The notes: generated from the sequence alone by a model not told the origin. 64,000 nt of DNA from Cotesia glomerata (GCF_020080835.1 NC_058161.1:23818837-23882836); one strand, 5' to 3'. Counted from the first letter of the stretch, positions 25,190-32,377 are shown. Translations and numbers: made by a program.

Positions 25190-28100
25190 CACACACACAT
25201 ACATACATACATACATACATACATACAGACATACAGACACCATCGCGGGAAGGGTCAGGGAAGATTTTTAAGGCCTCAAAACGTCGAGATCTGTTGAAAA
25301 CTCGATTTTTGCAAAACGGGGTAAAAACAATAACTTACCGATGTTTCGAAAATCTTCGATTTTCTTAGCGGGAAGTTAAAAATGTATAAAATATGTAACC
25401 GTACGTGTTAATTAATTTTATGTTACTGTAATAAATAATAACATTTGATTTTAAAGCGACCTTGAATAAAGTAAATACACAACTAAAGTAAATACACAAA
25501 TACAGATGTATCTTACCGTATCAAGACAGATTATAAAAATTTTTTAAGGGAAGTCATAAAATAACGTATCAGAAAGACTATAATTTACAATTTACAATAA
25601 TATATAAATATACGTACATTTTCATCCTTTTTTTAGTACTGCGCTTACGGTAGGGCTGTCGATTTTTTGCATATGATAACTTTACTTTTTTGTCATCCAT
25701 GGTCAATTTTTATTTAATAAATATAAAAAAATTAATAATAATAGGTTTGAAATATTACTAACGTAATATCAAATTGAATTATCACAATAATAATAATGAT
25801 GATATCAATAACAAATAAACAAATGAAAGAAAAAGTAAATAAAATATAGGTTTCGAATTTATTACATGAGCAGTCGGTAAAGATATATAAATATAACTAT
25901 ATTAATAACAAATTTATTATTTCAAAATCTACAATTTGTACGTACAAATAGAAGTGAATTTACATGAAAATTTGCAACTGTTAAGTTAACTATAGAATTT
26001 TAAAAAAGTGAATATCGAAAATTTTTTACTGGTGTCATAGTAACAAAAAATAATAAACAGTAAAGTTTGAAAAAGTGTTAAAGGATAAAGGAGATTAAAA
26101 TTAAAATAAGTGTCTATGAGTGATAATTTATATTTAATTTAATTAATTTAATTCCTATAATTGAGTGATATTTAATTATTTAGCATGTCAAACGATATTT
26201 ATAATTTTAATGAGGAAGATTTACTGATGTCAACGGATGAAGAGGATTTTTTGTTGGGCGATACGGAGCAAGAAAATGGTAATTAGATAATATATAAATT
26301 TCTCTATTAAAATACGTCTCAATCTTTTTCTTAAACTAATTTACTTAAAAGTCTGTATAAATATAAAATGAAAATCTCTGTCAATTTGTCATGATGTATC
26401 AAAATATTATTAATATTATGTGTGCCAGTGCAACTTAAAATTAATGTTACATAATTTTTGTTTAAAGGCATCTACGAGGAAAGTAAAATTCAGGCTTCAC
26501 TCAGAACCAACAACCGCGAACCAATCCGGCTACCCGTCAAGAGATTGAAGAAGCTTTAAACAAACATTTGCAGAATCAGCAAAATTTGAAGAACCTGAGG
26601 ATTTCATCCGTTGAAAACATCAATCTGCGCAATCATGGCAATAATTTTGGCGATACTAGTTCTTCAAGTAATGCTCAGGACATTGACAGTCCAGTGGACC
26701 TCAGTAAAGTCAATAGTTCAAGCAATAACTCTGGCGAAATAACTGAAGTTCATAATACACCTGAATTCGGCGCTCAAGACACCTTTCATAGTTTCAACAT
26801 TTCAGCTAACCCTCACGGCTTCGGCGTTCCAAGCAACTCTCACGGCTTCAGCGGTTCAAGCTACTCTCACGGCTTCGGCGTTCCAAGCAACTCTCACGGT
26901 TTCGGCGTTTCAAGCAACCCTTACGGCTTCGGCGTTTCAGGGGACTCTTACAGTTTTGGCGTTCTACCTAACCCTCACGGTTTCGGCGTTCCAAGCAACC
27001 TTTATGGTTTCAGCGTTCCAGGCAACCCTCATAGTTTCAGCGTTCCAAGCAACCTTTATGGTTTCGGTCCAGGCCACTCACCTGGTTTCACTGCTCCAAC
27101 CAATAATTATGACAGTGTAAGGGGCGCTGTAAACTCTCAAAGTGTTGTTAGCGGAACAGACAACCCACCTAGTTTCACTGCTCCAAACAATAATTATGAC
27201 AGCGTAAATGGCGCTGGCAGTCTCCAAACTTATTGACGGACCAGGAGATTCTGATAGTACCCCTACTTTAACAAATAATTCTACCAACATAAGGGGCGCA
27301 GTCAACTCACAGAGTATTGTTAGCGGACCAAGCAACTCACCCGGTGTCACTGCTCCAAGCAGTAACTCTGGCGGCATAAATGGCGCTGGGAGTTTCCCAA
27401 CTGTTGACGGATCAGGAAATTCTGTCAGTACCCCTGTTTCCAGCAATAATTCTAACAGCGTAAGAGGCGCTGTAAGCTCGCAGAGTTATAGTGGACCTGA
27501 ACACCCACCTGGTTTCACAGCTCGAGGTAGTAACTCTAAAGTTACAATAGTACATGACAATTACTTCTATACATATTTACTCGTAAAAATAGAATAATTA
27601 ATAATAGAAGAAAATAAAAATTACAGGGGAACAAACCGGTAAAACGGGGAAAGAATTCCGGCCGACAAAAAGGTTCGGAATAGAATATACCAACTTTATC
27701 AAAATTTTGACAAAAACACTAAAAATTTACAACCGACTGTCAATTACAACTCCGGTGGTGGGAACTTTTACTTTTATAATACAAAATAAATTTGATTTCT
27801 AATTAATTCTAAATTTGTTTGTAATGTTCACTATGTTGTTGAAATATATAAAAAATTAACTTATATATTATTAAACATTATTTTATTATTGTATTATTAT
27901 TTTTGCGAGAGGAACATTCCATATTAGACTCTAGCAAGGAATCATCGGATGGCGCATGTTTAAGGTCCAGGTTCAATATCTTGCCTTACTTCATTTCCTG
28001 GGTTTGGTTTTTGTTCAGTCGTGAATACTTCTTCTTTATTTGTTGCAATGTCATTTTTACGAAAATATTGTCCATCTTCTACGAAGGGTAAGTTTCTCTG

Positions 28101-30649
28101 CTGACTATAACACTTCCTAATCATCAAACCCCTTGGATTTCTGAGAGTGACCGATAAATGTATAAACTTGAGCATTTTGCTTTAGTTTGTTACGTATTTC
28201 TTCTGATTTATTTATCTGGTTCAAGCCATTTCGAGTGGATCCAAACACTCCTCGTTTGATGATAAAAACTTCCCCGCACAAACACACTTAGAAATTTCCT
28301 ATCAGCTGACCCAGCGCAGGCGTTTAGCAAAAGAAAGAAGTACTCCTGAAAGTCGTTATTTATCCGTTTCAGGTCATTTTGAGTCGATTCAGATGCTCCT
28401 TATTTGATGATAAAAAAATTCCCCGCGCACACACACTTAGAAAATTGTTCACTAACTTACCCGGCGCAGGCGTTGACCAAAAAAAAAAGTACTCCTGAGA
28501 GTCAAGTTATTTATCCGTTTCAGGTCATTTTGAGTCGATTCAGACGCTCCTTATTTGATGATAAAAAATTCCCCGCACACCCACACTTAGAAAATTTTCT
28601 ATCAGCTGACCCAGCGCAGGCGTTGACCAAAATAAAAAAGTACTCCTGAGAGTTAAGTTTTTTATTCGTTTCAGGCCATTTTGAGTCGATCCAGACACTC
28701 CTCATTTTATGATAAAAAATTTCCTGCACACTTACACTTAGAAATTTTACATGAATTCTATGATTTATTTTATTCTCTTGCAATAGTGTGAAGTTGCTAT
28801 TTAATTTTCCCGCGACAACGTTCATGTGTTTCACGTTCGCTTTGTAAACACAATATGTCGGTTGTTTACAAACGTCAAACTGTGTTGTGAAAACTTTTTT
28901 ACGATATTTTGGCTACATATGAAGAATTTATGCTTGTAAGTTATTTTTTACTTATTCTCTATGCTTTTATAATATGAATTACGTTTAATTTTTTACACCT
29001 TATTCCCTAATTATTTTACAATTAATTATTGGCGTGAAACACGGAAAATGACATTTCACAGTCAATAAGAACGTTATATTTTTAATTCATATTTATGATG
29101 TTTTCCGGTGTAAAACATGTTTTAAATTGTAATATAAATTTTTCTAATTCATACGGAAGCATAAAAATAAACAATTACATTATTTATACCTGTTTCATTT
29201 GAATTTTAATCTCTCGAAAATTCAAACTTTTTTTAGTACCTATTTCGGCCGCCAGGCGGCGCCACATATTCTTTAAAAAGTGGGGGGCCCCCCTTAGAGA
29301 ATGGCCTTAATAAAAACTATTTTATGATATTAATTATAAAATTTAAGAGATAAAAAAATTCAGCGGCTTACTGGATAGATCTATCGATAGATGAACAATA
29401 AACCGTCTAAAAAAAATTTTTATCACAATTTCTCAATTAGTTATGCAATAGTTAGTTAAAAATTTTATTCTGCTTGAACATGAACATTGCAAGTGTGATT
29501 ATTGTTAAACTATAAATTTGAGATTTTTTTCCTCTTTTGGAGTAATTCTTGGAAGGCTTCAGAATAAATCCCTGTTGGAAAAATGAAAAAATTTTTATTT
29601 TCCAGTTTTTTATTAATAACTTTCGTTGTTGCAAAATTAAAAACTTAGATTAATCATCGAAAAAATTGGAATTTCAATCCTTCAAAGAAAAATTGTTTTT
29701 TAAAAAAATTTTTTTAATTACTTGAAAACGCATTTGTTAATTAACAATTATTTTCACCCACTTCCAATTAATATTAAAGAACTATTTTTTTTTAAGATTA
29801 TTTATATGAAAGATTAAAATTGCATAAAAAATTTTTAAATTATCTTATAAACAACGCATTTGTTTATAACAATTTATTAAATAATGAGATAAAAATTTAT
29901 AAAAATTATTTTTATACAGCTTCTGGTAATATAGAAACGGATCATCTATACTAATATTATAAAGAGGAAAGATTTGATTGTTTGTTTGTTTGTATCGAAT
30001 AGGCTCCGAAACTACTGAACCGATTTGAAAAATTCTTTCACTGTTGGGAAGCTACACTATCCCCTGGTGACATAGGCTATATAACATCATAATTAATGTT
30101 GAAATTTTTGTTAAATAGCCGTGCGAAGGCGGGGCGGACTGCTAGTTTATAATATTTTGAAAAAAAATTTTTTTCGATTATTAATCTAAGTTTTTAATTT
30201 TGCACCGAAAATTATTGATGAAAAACTGAAAAATAAAAATTTTTTAATTTTTTTAACGGGGATCTATTCTGAAGGCTTCCAAGAATTGCTCCAAAAGAGG
30301 AAAAAAATCTCAAATTTAGTTTTACAATTATCACACTTGCAATGTTCATGTTCAATCAGAAAAAATGATTAATTAACTATTGCATAACTAATTAAAAAAT
30401 TGTGATAAAAATTTTTTTCAGACGGATTATTGTTCATCTATCGATAGATCTATCCAGTAAGCCGCTGAATTTTTTTATTTCTTTTTTTTTAGAAAAACTT
30501 TTTTCTTAGAAAAATTTCTCTTCTTTTGGAATTTTTTTTTTAAATTGGAAAAATCTTCATTAGTTTTTAAGATATTTCTAGAAAAATAAACCCCCTTTTT
30601 TTTTTTAGTTAATTGTGGATAGTTTTTAGTTAGTTTTAATAGTTTTTAG

Positions 30650-30681
<32 letters not shown>

Positions 30682-32347
30682 TAATTTACTATTTTTTCCG
30701 AAGATCGGTGTTTTTACTAATTAAAGAGTTCTATATTTCAAAGCCATTATCCCCGATCCAAATTGATGTTAGACTAATTTTAAATTTTACATTAAATTTT
30801 TATTTATTAAATTTATTTTCACCACTTTTATTGTTGGTATGAGTACTCAATACCATCTTTGGGTGTATATATCTAATAATTAAAAATTTGTTATTTTTAA
30901 TTAAGATTAAGCAAAGAAGTTAATTTTTTACTCAGTGAAACCTTTTTCGGTCACCGAAAAAATAATAACTCAGAAAATGCTCAGACCAGGAATCGAACCT
31001 GGATCTTTTGGTGTCGCGCCAACTGCTCTACCCTTAAGCAGTAATAATTAATAACTTTTGAAATTTTTGCAAGCGGAACTTCATTTTTTTCAAAAATCTT
31101 TTAGATACCATTCCAAATCGAATGACACCTGAGTCATAATTTTCGGAGCCTGCTGAATAAAGTTGACCAAAAAGGCACTTGTTGACTAGACTATAAAAAA
31201 ATTTACTTGACTCAAGAGCCAAACTCCTGAACCAAGAATTCCATTTTGAAGAAAATGATTTTCTCGAGTCAAGAGAATAAATTCTTGACTCAAGAAAATT
31301 TTCTTAAACAAAGAATAATTTCTTAGCTCAAGAATTTATTCTCTTGACTCAAGAAAATCATTTTCTTCAAAATGGAATTCTTGGTTCAAGAGTTTGGCTC
31401 TTGGGTCAAGTCAATTTTTTTTATCAGTGTATTGGTCGTTTGGAAAAGTTTCATTTTTCCCAATGATTAAGTTAAACATTTCAGGTAATAAAAATTTTCA
31501 TTTATAATTAAGAATTTTTTATGAAAATATTTTTAGTTGGTCATGATTTTAAGGATTTTGAATTTTCGCGCTAAAATTGTATGCGCAGGACGCATAGTGC
31601 AAAAAAATTGAGCTATAATAAAAAAAAAATTTTTTAGTTTTTAAATTTTCCCGCATAAACTGTATGCGCAGAACCTTTGCGCATGTGCGTTCTGCGCATG
31701 CGCCAAAATTTTTTTTTTTGCTCGACGGGCAGAAAGCGTCAACTTTCGGCCCGCTGCGCTAAACAAAGTTGCCGCTTCCTGCCTTCGTCGAGCAAAAAAA
31801 TAGTATACACTCCACGGGAAGTAAATAAGAAAGCCTTAGATCACATGTTTGTTGACCTCGGCTTCGTCTCGGCCAACAATTACATGTGATCTGAGACATT
31901 TCTTACTTTACTTCCCTAGGTGTGTAATATACTATTTCCAAAGAAAGCGGCCAGTATTATGCAGGTTAAATTAGATAGGAACATTTCTTGCGCATGTGCA
32001 GTACGCCGGAATAACTCCTACGCATACGCAGTAGGTCGGAATAATTTCTGCACATGCGCAAGAATGGTTCCGGAGGGTCTAACCTGCGCAAAGCATATTT
32101 TTATAGTATCTTCTTACTAAAGAGGATATTGTTGAGGTTTTTGAGGTTAATTTTTAAAATTTAAGGTATGAACGCCCTAGTTATGTACATCGGACATCAC
32201 ATTTGCTACCAGATATTCCCGTTTCATTGGAAGTACGGGAACATGAACTACCATGGCTGGAGAACAATAACTGCAATGTGGGATACCGGACTGTGGGTCG
32301 TCGTCGCTTATACTTTACATTATAAAAAAATATATATAACTTTGTGA
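8144..32347 (+). CDS. HGSNAT: Heparan-alpha-glucosaminide N-acetyltransferase (HGSNAT), eight exons, one giant intron
   Basis: Lysosomal membrane enzyme that moves acetyl from cytosolic acetyl-CoA to terminal glucosamine of heparan sulfate during its breakdown. Exons are 8144-8251, 8309-8439, 8502-8611, 9030-9189, 9247-9741, 10123-10467, 10541-10653 and 32166-32347. They sum to 1644 nt, 547 residues plus TGA. The luminal N-terminal domain precedes a first membrane helix in exon 4 (LFIICGVLVLSLMIIALL). The family motif IQSIDSFRGLSIVMMIFVN crosses the exon 4/5 border. GHATWNGLLVADLIFP follows, and its His191 corresponds to the proposed acetyl-carrying histidine. Exon 6 has GYFGPGGLHD and ends in PVNKNLW. 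The last exon (GMNALVMYIGHH...) is 21.5 kb downstream, behind an 18 kb transposon. All junction phases agree and no stop interrupts the frame, so the gene looks functional despite the insertion. Confidence 0.93.
8660..8900 (+). repeat. Degenerate GCGCATGCGCAG minisatellite in HGSNAT intron 3
   Basis: Several diverged units of the form TGCGCATGCGCAGnAGnTTGGAACA follow one another. The same GCGCATGCGC plus GGAAC/GTTCC combination returns at 31975-32095, 52190-52290 and 55080-55175. It therefore marks a dispersed repeat family rather than a local expansion. Confidence 0.6.
9764..10092. repeat. 21-bp minisatellite with internal dyad in HGSNAT intron 5
   Basis: About 15 units of a 21-bp repeat, consensus ATGTTCCAATATGGAACTTTT, are most regular at 10000-10085. 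Each unit contains the inverted pair TTCCA...TGGAA, so both strands give open repeat-coded frames that are not genes. It lies wholly inside intron 5 (9742-10122). Confidence 0.85.
10654..11300. other. HGSNAT intron 7, segment before the 18 kb element
   Basis: It contains a mosaic of dispersed repeats. A GCGCATGCGC segment is at 10768-10800 and a copy of the GCTCGACGGGCAGAAAGCG repeat at about 10838-10890. A strong palindrome lies at 10930-10985. No coding exon was recognised. Confidence 0.5.
10930..10985. repeat. GC-rich palindrome in HGSNAT intron 7
   Basis: The core at 10950-10971 is a perfect 22-bp palindrome (ACATGTGCACG and its reverse complement). It is enclosed by a second inverted pair, CCGCACACGG and CCGTGTGCGG, that would extend the stem. 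GC content is far above its surroundings. Confidence 0.7.
11305..12555 (+). repeat. Left terminal inverted repeat with ~150 bp subterminal tandem units
   Basis: The outer ~560 bp is a near-exact inverted match to 28745-29306. From about 11870 inward come roughly five units of ~150 bp. Each unit contains TAAGTGTGGGTGTGCGGGGA, a poly-T stretch, GAGCGTCTGAATCGACTCAA and CTCAGGAGTAC. These could be transposase binding sites; that role is inference. Confidence 0.85.
12714..12872 (+). other. Possible coding fragment inside the 18 kb element
   Basis: This stretch is richer in GC than its surroundings. In one plus-strand frame it reads like protein (DFARFSIDGRAVKVQQLL...), preceded by a plausible acceptor TATACAG at about 12727. 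A second protein-like stretch is at about 13158-13267. A foldback repeat sits between them. No family is recognised. It may be a broken extra gene of the element. Confidence 0.25.
12880..13200. repeat. Foldback repeat, copy 1 (GCTGCGCTAAACAAA / long hairpin)
   Basis: A segment with GGCCGCTGCGCTAAACAAA...GTCGAGCA is followed by a long hairpin. AGTATACACACC...GTAAATAAGAAAGCC pairs with the inverted copy ending near 13113, around an inner palindrome ACATGTTTGT...ACATGT. A closely related copy lies at about 31720-31940 outside the 18 kb element, so it is a dispersed foldback element. Confidence 0.7.
13469..13735 (+). repeat. ~45-50 bp tandem repeats beside the exonuclease gene
   Basis: Six or seven units share CAGTCGCAAAATTAATGCTGACT with a variable spacer such as ATACTCGCGGTAT. 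They lie just past the 3' end of the minus-strand YqaJ frame. No function is evident. Confidence 0.75.
13861..15705 (-). CDS. YqaJ-type exonuclease part of the transposon polyprotein
   Basis: The frame is 613 residues, and its first codon in frame is GTG, not ATG. Residues 1-165 continue the transposase domain that ends upstream (NHLLRR, PYHAFGQHQNC, IGGKRTD). About residues 270-470 carry a YqaJ viral-recombinase-like nuclease of the PD-(D/E)XK fold. Visible motifs are GRNNEANAL (Glu323), GASPDGLV (Asp357), VETKCP (Glu367, Lys369) and YYYQIQGQL. The tail is acidic (runs of Asp/Asn). It overlaps the upstream frame by about 100 nt in another phase. The join falls at a CACACAC run (15700-15706, read as GT on the coding strand), where a 2-nt loss would explain the break. 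One continuous polyprotein is therefore likely, either mutated here or frameshifted during translation. Confidence 0.75.
   Translation of the reverse strand, partial: CVNHLLRRLAKNLLGLLKMSQLKNEVSLKEAITDAGVISSKAIRAASRYLNSTNDSYESKIKRMQEDLENIPYHAFGQHQNCHQYYCDKKPETNSVVKLSELKIWNIIFAHYNRCIALPKDVLMNGSNNPAECINNVIASKIGGKRTDPCKLGGYSIRVAYAVIQFNSKTAMKDIYKVWEKDIPQRILTLEERRKKKVEYNKRQYHEKGYRRRYHKNKYTGQDCYYGPSAGIVITPEQYEKLLKSHKKKLTQLINERVPIERNTVDQAKSELWHKTRRLLLTASNFKDACKSQTDKTKNDVVKKILYPSHNTMHPALLYGRNNEANALDRLEENEDILIEPCGLFIDDTIPGFGASPDGLVGKDGIVETKCPYTLRDTEPLEAIKKGGAYSKEHFENNDPYKLRTSSRYYYQIQGQLHITKRKWCILSIWTPKASHNLTIQYDENFWKTKMYPRLYEFYWKYLVPELLHPKLIYKSKGSDKQSEETEKTQELPKVYDQVNEPLQQFFYGDKRIQQWFSLSPIVRQRTTEPNTENCKNNNNDQNKPDESGDVNSSTTVNDNDTINIDNDNDDDYDDDCLLDDYGLGESSSFEELVNDFFEYIYDEDNRNSTDILQ
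15605..18862 (-). CDS. Tandem cysteine-protease-like domains fused to a Mutator/Kolobok-like transposase
   Basis: 1085 residues (a second possible start is Met26). Two related regions, about residues 140-335 and 488-695, share the pattern W...ID.I..IG..LY ... V(A/S)I(L/I)S ... YYLFD. This resembles the papain-like tegument/OTU-type cysteine protease family. Region 2 keeps KQCTAMAAS (Cys493) and FDSHSR (Asp627, His629). Region 1 has Ser142 and Glu277 in place of Cys and His, so it should be inactive. A lysine-rich stretch (751-767) looks like a nuclear signal. Residues 780-1055 are a Mutator-like transposase domain with Cys pairs (CSAC, CSQC), DGTYPKR (Asp935), KIES and ISDGDSSVY (Asp1027/1029). 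The frame then leaves the family and ends, because the continuation is in the overlapping YqaJ frame. The protease assignment is by pattern only. Confidence 0.72.
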   Translation of the reverse strand: MRLFNHVNKILIRDSFVFLRLTNNRMKKQSTESIDEEGKEIIDLSNVSFSPVSPQIYSSSNEDHNVDVQSSVSSLSSLLTSSCNVAEDNEQSHDEYLNNPTINQNADVGETIIEEDCDIKAENKIPNFHTEKSEDTLTSMKSTALSATAIVLSTFIPINLWSPYVIDNITQIGKKLYLESFLSLSKNSNIGLKERFLKPFELIKTIEIAAQCMATFEIVQETCGENILQIICGEQYLSFSKIILNICCNQKAAILNINRRSVAILSRFEKYYLFDPEGRNKNGITCFPRLNIFTNIPTLINWITDNYYISPELTNPDMNNSYSFSMIRVTKFIVDGYSCNMNSLKVVNALKKNFYSHFLLPKSSSENGEGIDLNKQNYTSTFSSSTDENLSNKPSNDSIKDPKTDFEDICEEDANNDINEYLSDSIENVNDYKSNLEFMFSSCTVADHENINDNQKSSTETQSDFSKIKPYDIIRGNINQADKKFNNSAGKQCTAMAASAVVMATFLPIKTWKSDHIDRILEIGNNLYEISMRMRPNAPVVCGANDKDYLEGSELHTEVSIDPSFTINFMIEDTFYGKCFSVSEDADFQPLQQRLEILVGKNIGAILTMNNLTVSIISHEEFYYLFDSHSRDEVGRVTSSNGKSCVCCFEDLEQLHMMLLNNMYIVNENGVSDVENMRMNAYAISTIKVTSFNVNGKENQMSDCLLNQTFDIFASFMTNKTSESMKHLSHQDPPPKNPSTLNNKRASSSNSPKKSKKKKKRRGIRLRSSLVSDKHTKLILHNKYVNTEVNTCFYEHRLNSFNNCCRSLECKPNYIGPIMNGLQCTLLYECSACGYEFTVLSEPEANNIASTNDSIVLGCISSGIGFYQLESLLTAADLPCHNANSYSVAETVVGEYIIKTALKSMSDAAKESVERAKAEGRVTKDGIPFTSTITDGTYPKRVYESGLYNSSSGAAVVIDKFTNKVLDCGVANKRCSQCQFGKQDYHLCWLNFAASLPSTKIESSILLELFQTSYEKYGLIYKTLISDGDSSVYQLLIDFNVYGLYNITVEKIVCESPASSFSKKSSRSFENESIKERSQSKRSYY
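18878..20461 (-). repeat. (AC)n-bearing 'AACTTCCCGCTA' repeats interrupting the 18 kb element
   Basis: One short copy (about 18878-19210) begins TTAGGAAAACAGTTGACC, holds an (AC)n tract at 18967-19059 and ends in TAGCGGGAAGTT. A second copy starts at about 19211, is split by the retrotransposon at 20537-25175, and resumes at 25176-25377. It contains four ~165 bp tandem units (about 19620-20330), each with TTTTTCGTCAACGATATCTC and GCGGCGATCGACG. The family recurs at 39.5-41.6 kb and 60.5-61.1 kb. Confidence 0.75.
18967..19059. repeat. (AC)n microsatellite
   Basis: A pure AC run of about 46 units, followed by ATACAGACATGG. It is the internal microsatellite of the dispersed repeat family. Confidence 0.95.
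20462..20536. repeat. (CA)n microsatellite, 5' flank of the Waldo-like element
   Basis: About 37 CA units immediately precede the retrotransposon. The matching AC and CATA tract resumes after its poly(A) tail at 25176. The element is therefore inserted within one microsatellite. Confidence 0.9.
20684..22156 (+). pseudogene. ORF1 (gag-like) of the Waldo-like element, frameshifted
   Basis: The frame opens with MSEVFQTSS and is Ser/Thr/Lys-rich, then breaks near 21376. It continues in a second frame (YADLLKEIKAKV... to about 21843). After further shifts near 21840 and 22003 it reaches the zinc-knuckle region (CFKCLGFRHHTQQC, CCYKCG, then CFLC). The final stop in GQK-TGA overlaps the ORF2 start as ATGA. 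At least three indels separate the pieces. Confidence 0.75.
22154..24938 (+). pseudogene. ORF2 (endonuclease / reverse transcriptase) of the Waldo-like element, frameshifted
   Basis: It starts MTRILQGNLNRCALAQNLL, as in R1-clade APE endonucleases. VIVAGDFNAKSAEWG and YSGSDHQFV give the nuclease core. The frame breaks near 22810 and several more times. Reverse-transcriptase signatures are spread over different frames: KTGKAPGPDGIP (23420), LDIKNAFNSANW (about 23830), VPQGSIMVP (about 24003) and GFADDVAATI (about 24100). A C-terminal CKYCPDKIDDAEHTFFKC zinc motif lies at about 24720. The frame ends at TAA/TGA near 24938. It cannot encode a full protein. Confidence 0.8.
25176..25377 (-). repeat. 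(AC)n/(CATA)n tract and 3' part of the split repeat
   Basis: AC units then CATACATA and CAGACATACAGACA (25176-25237) lead into the CGCGGGAAGGGTCAGGGAAG...AAAACGTCGAGATC block. That block ends in TAGCGGGAAGTTAAAA, the same end as the copy at 19060-19210. Confidence 0.8.
25378..26184. other. AT-rich spacer upstream of the plus-strand transposon gene
   Basis: No gene or strong repeat was found. It should include the promoter and 5' leader of the gene starting at 26185. No TATA box was chosen. Confidence 0.4.
26185..27790 (+). pseudogene. Spliced gene for an S/G/N-rich protein with nine-residue GFG repeats, frameshifted copy
   Basis: Exon 1 is 26185-26278 (MSNDIYNFNEEDLLMSTDEE..., acidic). Splicing to an acceptor at 26493 keeps the frame: GFTQNQQPRTNPATRQEIEEALNKHL. 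A central block (about 26800-27070) has roughly nine 27-bp repeats encoding variants of NSHGFGVPS. Longer diverged repeats rich in Ser/Asn/Gly follow. Near 27226 one extra base relative to the next internal repeat shifts the frame, and the protein-like reading continues from 27208 to about 27597. A last piece at about 27628-27790 (NRIYQLYQNFDKN...) may be a further exon. GFG repeats recall FG nucleoporins; no homologue is recognised. The gene runs opposite to the transposase gene and is probably an accessory gene of the element. Confidence 0.55.
28215..29306 (-). repeat. Right terminal inverted repeat of the 18 kb element
   Basis: Inverted copy of 11305-12555, with four of the ~150 bp subterminal units (about 28225-28745) and the outer unique part (28745-29306). 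The outermost bases GAGAATGGCC abut TTAA. The stretch 27791-28214 before it is unassigned AT-rich DNA. Confidence 0.88.
29350..30482. mobile_element. Foldback/inverted-repeat DNA element with a nested Helitron
   Basis: The arms match in inverted orientation over about 350 bp or more. The outer end is AAAAAAATTCAGCGGCTTAC, then GGATAGATCTATCGATAGATG. Inner blocks include TTTGAGATTTTTTTCCTC and CTTGGAAGGCTTC. Left arm about 29350-29700, right arm about 30180-30482. A 201-bp Helitron-like sequence occupies the centre. No coding potential. Confidence 0.7.
29945..30145 (+). mobile_element. Short non-autonomous Helitron
   Basis: It begins TCTATACTAATATTATAAAG and ends in a GC hairpin region (GGGGCGGACTG) followed by CTAG. 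It lies between an A (29944) and a T (30146), as Helitrons do. The internal text GGCTCCGAAACTACTGAACC matches a Helitron type widespread in insects, to my recollection. Confidence 0.7.
30979..31041 (-). repeat. tRNA-like sequence, 63 nt, probably a SINE head or pseudogene
   Basis: On the minus strand TGCTTA...TGAGCA can pair as an acceptor stem. CCAGG-TTCGATT-CCTGG is a perfect T-arm with a B box. TAGAGCAGTTGG resembles part of a D-arm. It is about 10 nt short of a true tRNA and has no proper anticodon arm. Confidence 0.5.
31195..31430. repeat. Long palindrome (foldback MITE) in HGSNAT intron 7
   Basis: About 110 bp arms repeat ACTTGACTCAAGAGCCAAAC, CCAAGAATTCCATTTTGAAG and CTCTTGACTCAAGAA motifs in inverted order around a centre at about 31310. 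It would form a long hairpin if transcribed within the HGSNAT pre-mRNA. Confidence 0.8.
31720..31940. repeat. Foldback repeat, copy 2
   Basis: GCTCGACGGGCAGAAAGCG...CGTCGAGCA is followed by the hairpin AGTATACACTCC...GTAAATAAGAAAGCC and its inverted copy ending near 31936. It is very similar to 12880-13200. The two copies differ at scattered sites, including GGAAGTAAATAAG against GCCAGTAAATAAG. Confidence 0.75.
31975..32095 (+). repeat. GCGCATGCGC repeat next to the last HGSNAT exon
   Basis: Three units with CGCATGTGCAG or CGCATACGCAG and GGAATAA lie about 70 nt upstream of the exon 8 acceptor. It belongs to the same family as 8660-8900 and 52190-52290. Confidence 0.6.
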
Positions 32348-32371
32348 TTATTCTGAGGTATTTTGTTGGGT

Positions 32372-32377
32372 AATAAA
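32372..32377 (+). terminator. HGSNAT poly(A) signal AATAAA
   Basis: AATAAA lies 25 nt past the TGA at 32345-32347. It is the first such hexamer after the stop and so a good candidate for the mRNA 3' end. Confidence 0.6.

Larger units (their letters stand above)
11305..29306. mobile_element. 18.0 kb TTAA-flanked transposon (Kolobok-like) carrying protease, transposase, exonuclease and FG-repeat genes
   Basis: The ends read GGCCATTCTCTAAGGGGGGC inward from TTAA on the left (TTAA at 11301-11304). The right end is the inverted copy next to TTAA at 29307-29310. Inverted repeats run about 1.1-1.25 kb inward. The minus strand encodes a double cysteine-protease-like region, a Mutator-like transposase and a YqaJ exonuclease (13861-18862). 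The plus strand encodes a repeat-rich protein (26185-27790). A TTAA target site is known for Kolobok and piggyBac. The transposase motifs (DGTxxKR, GDGDS-like) resemble the decayed Kolobok-like element at 55273-58091. Part of the length is later insertions: an R1-clade retrotransposon and (AC)n-bearing repeats. The element sits in HGSNAT intron 7. The class assignment is inference from ends plus motifs. Confidence 0.8.

Noticed and set aside
30979..31041. A functional tRNA gene on the minus strand
   Set aside because: It is too short, and no anticodon arm with a sensible anticodon forms. It is kept only as a tRNA-like repeat.
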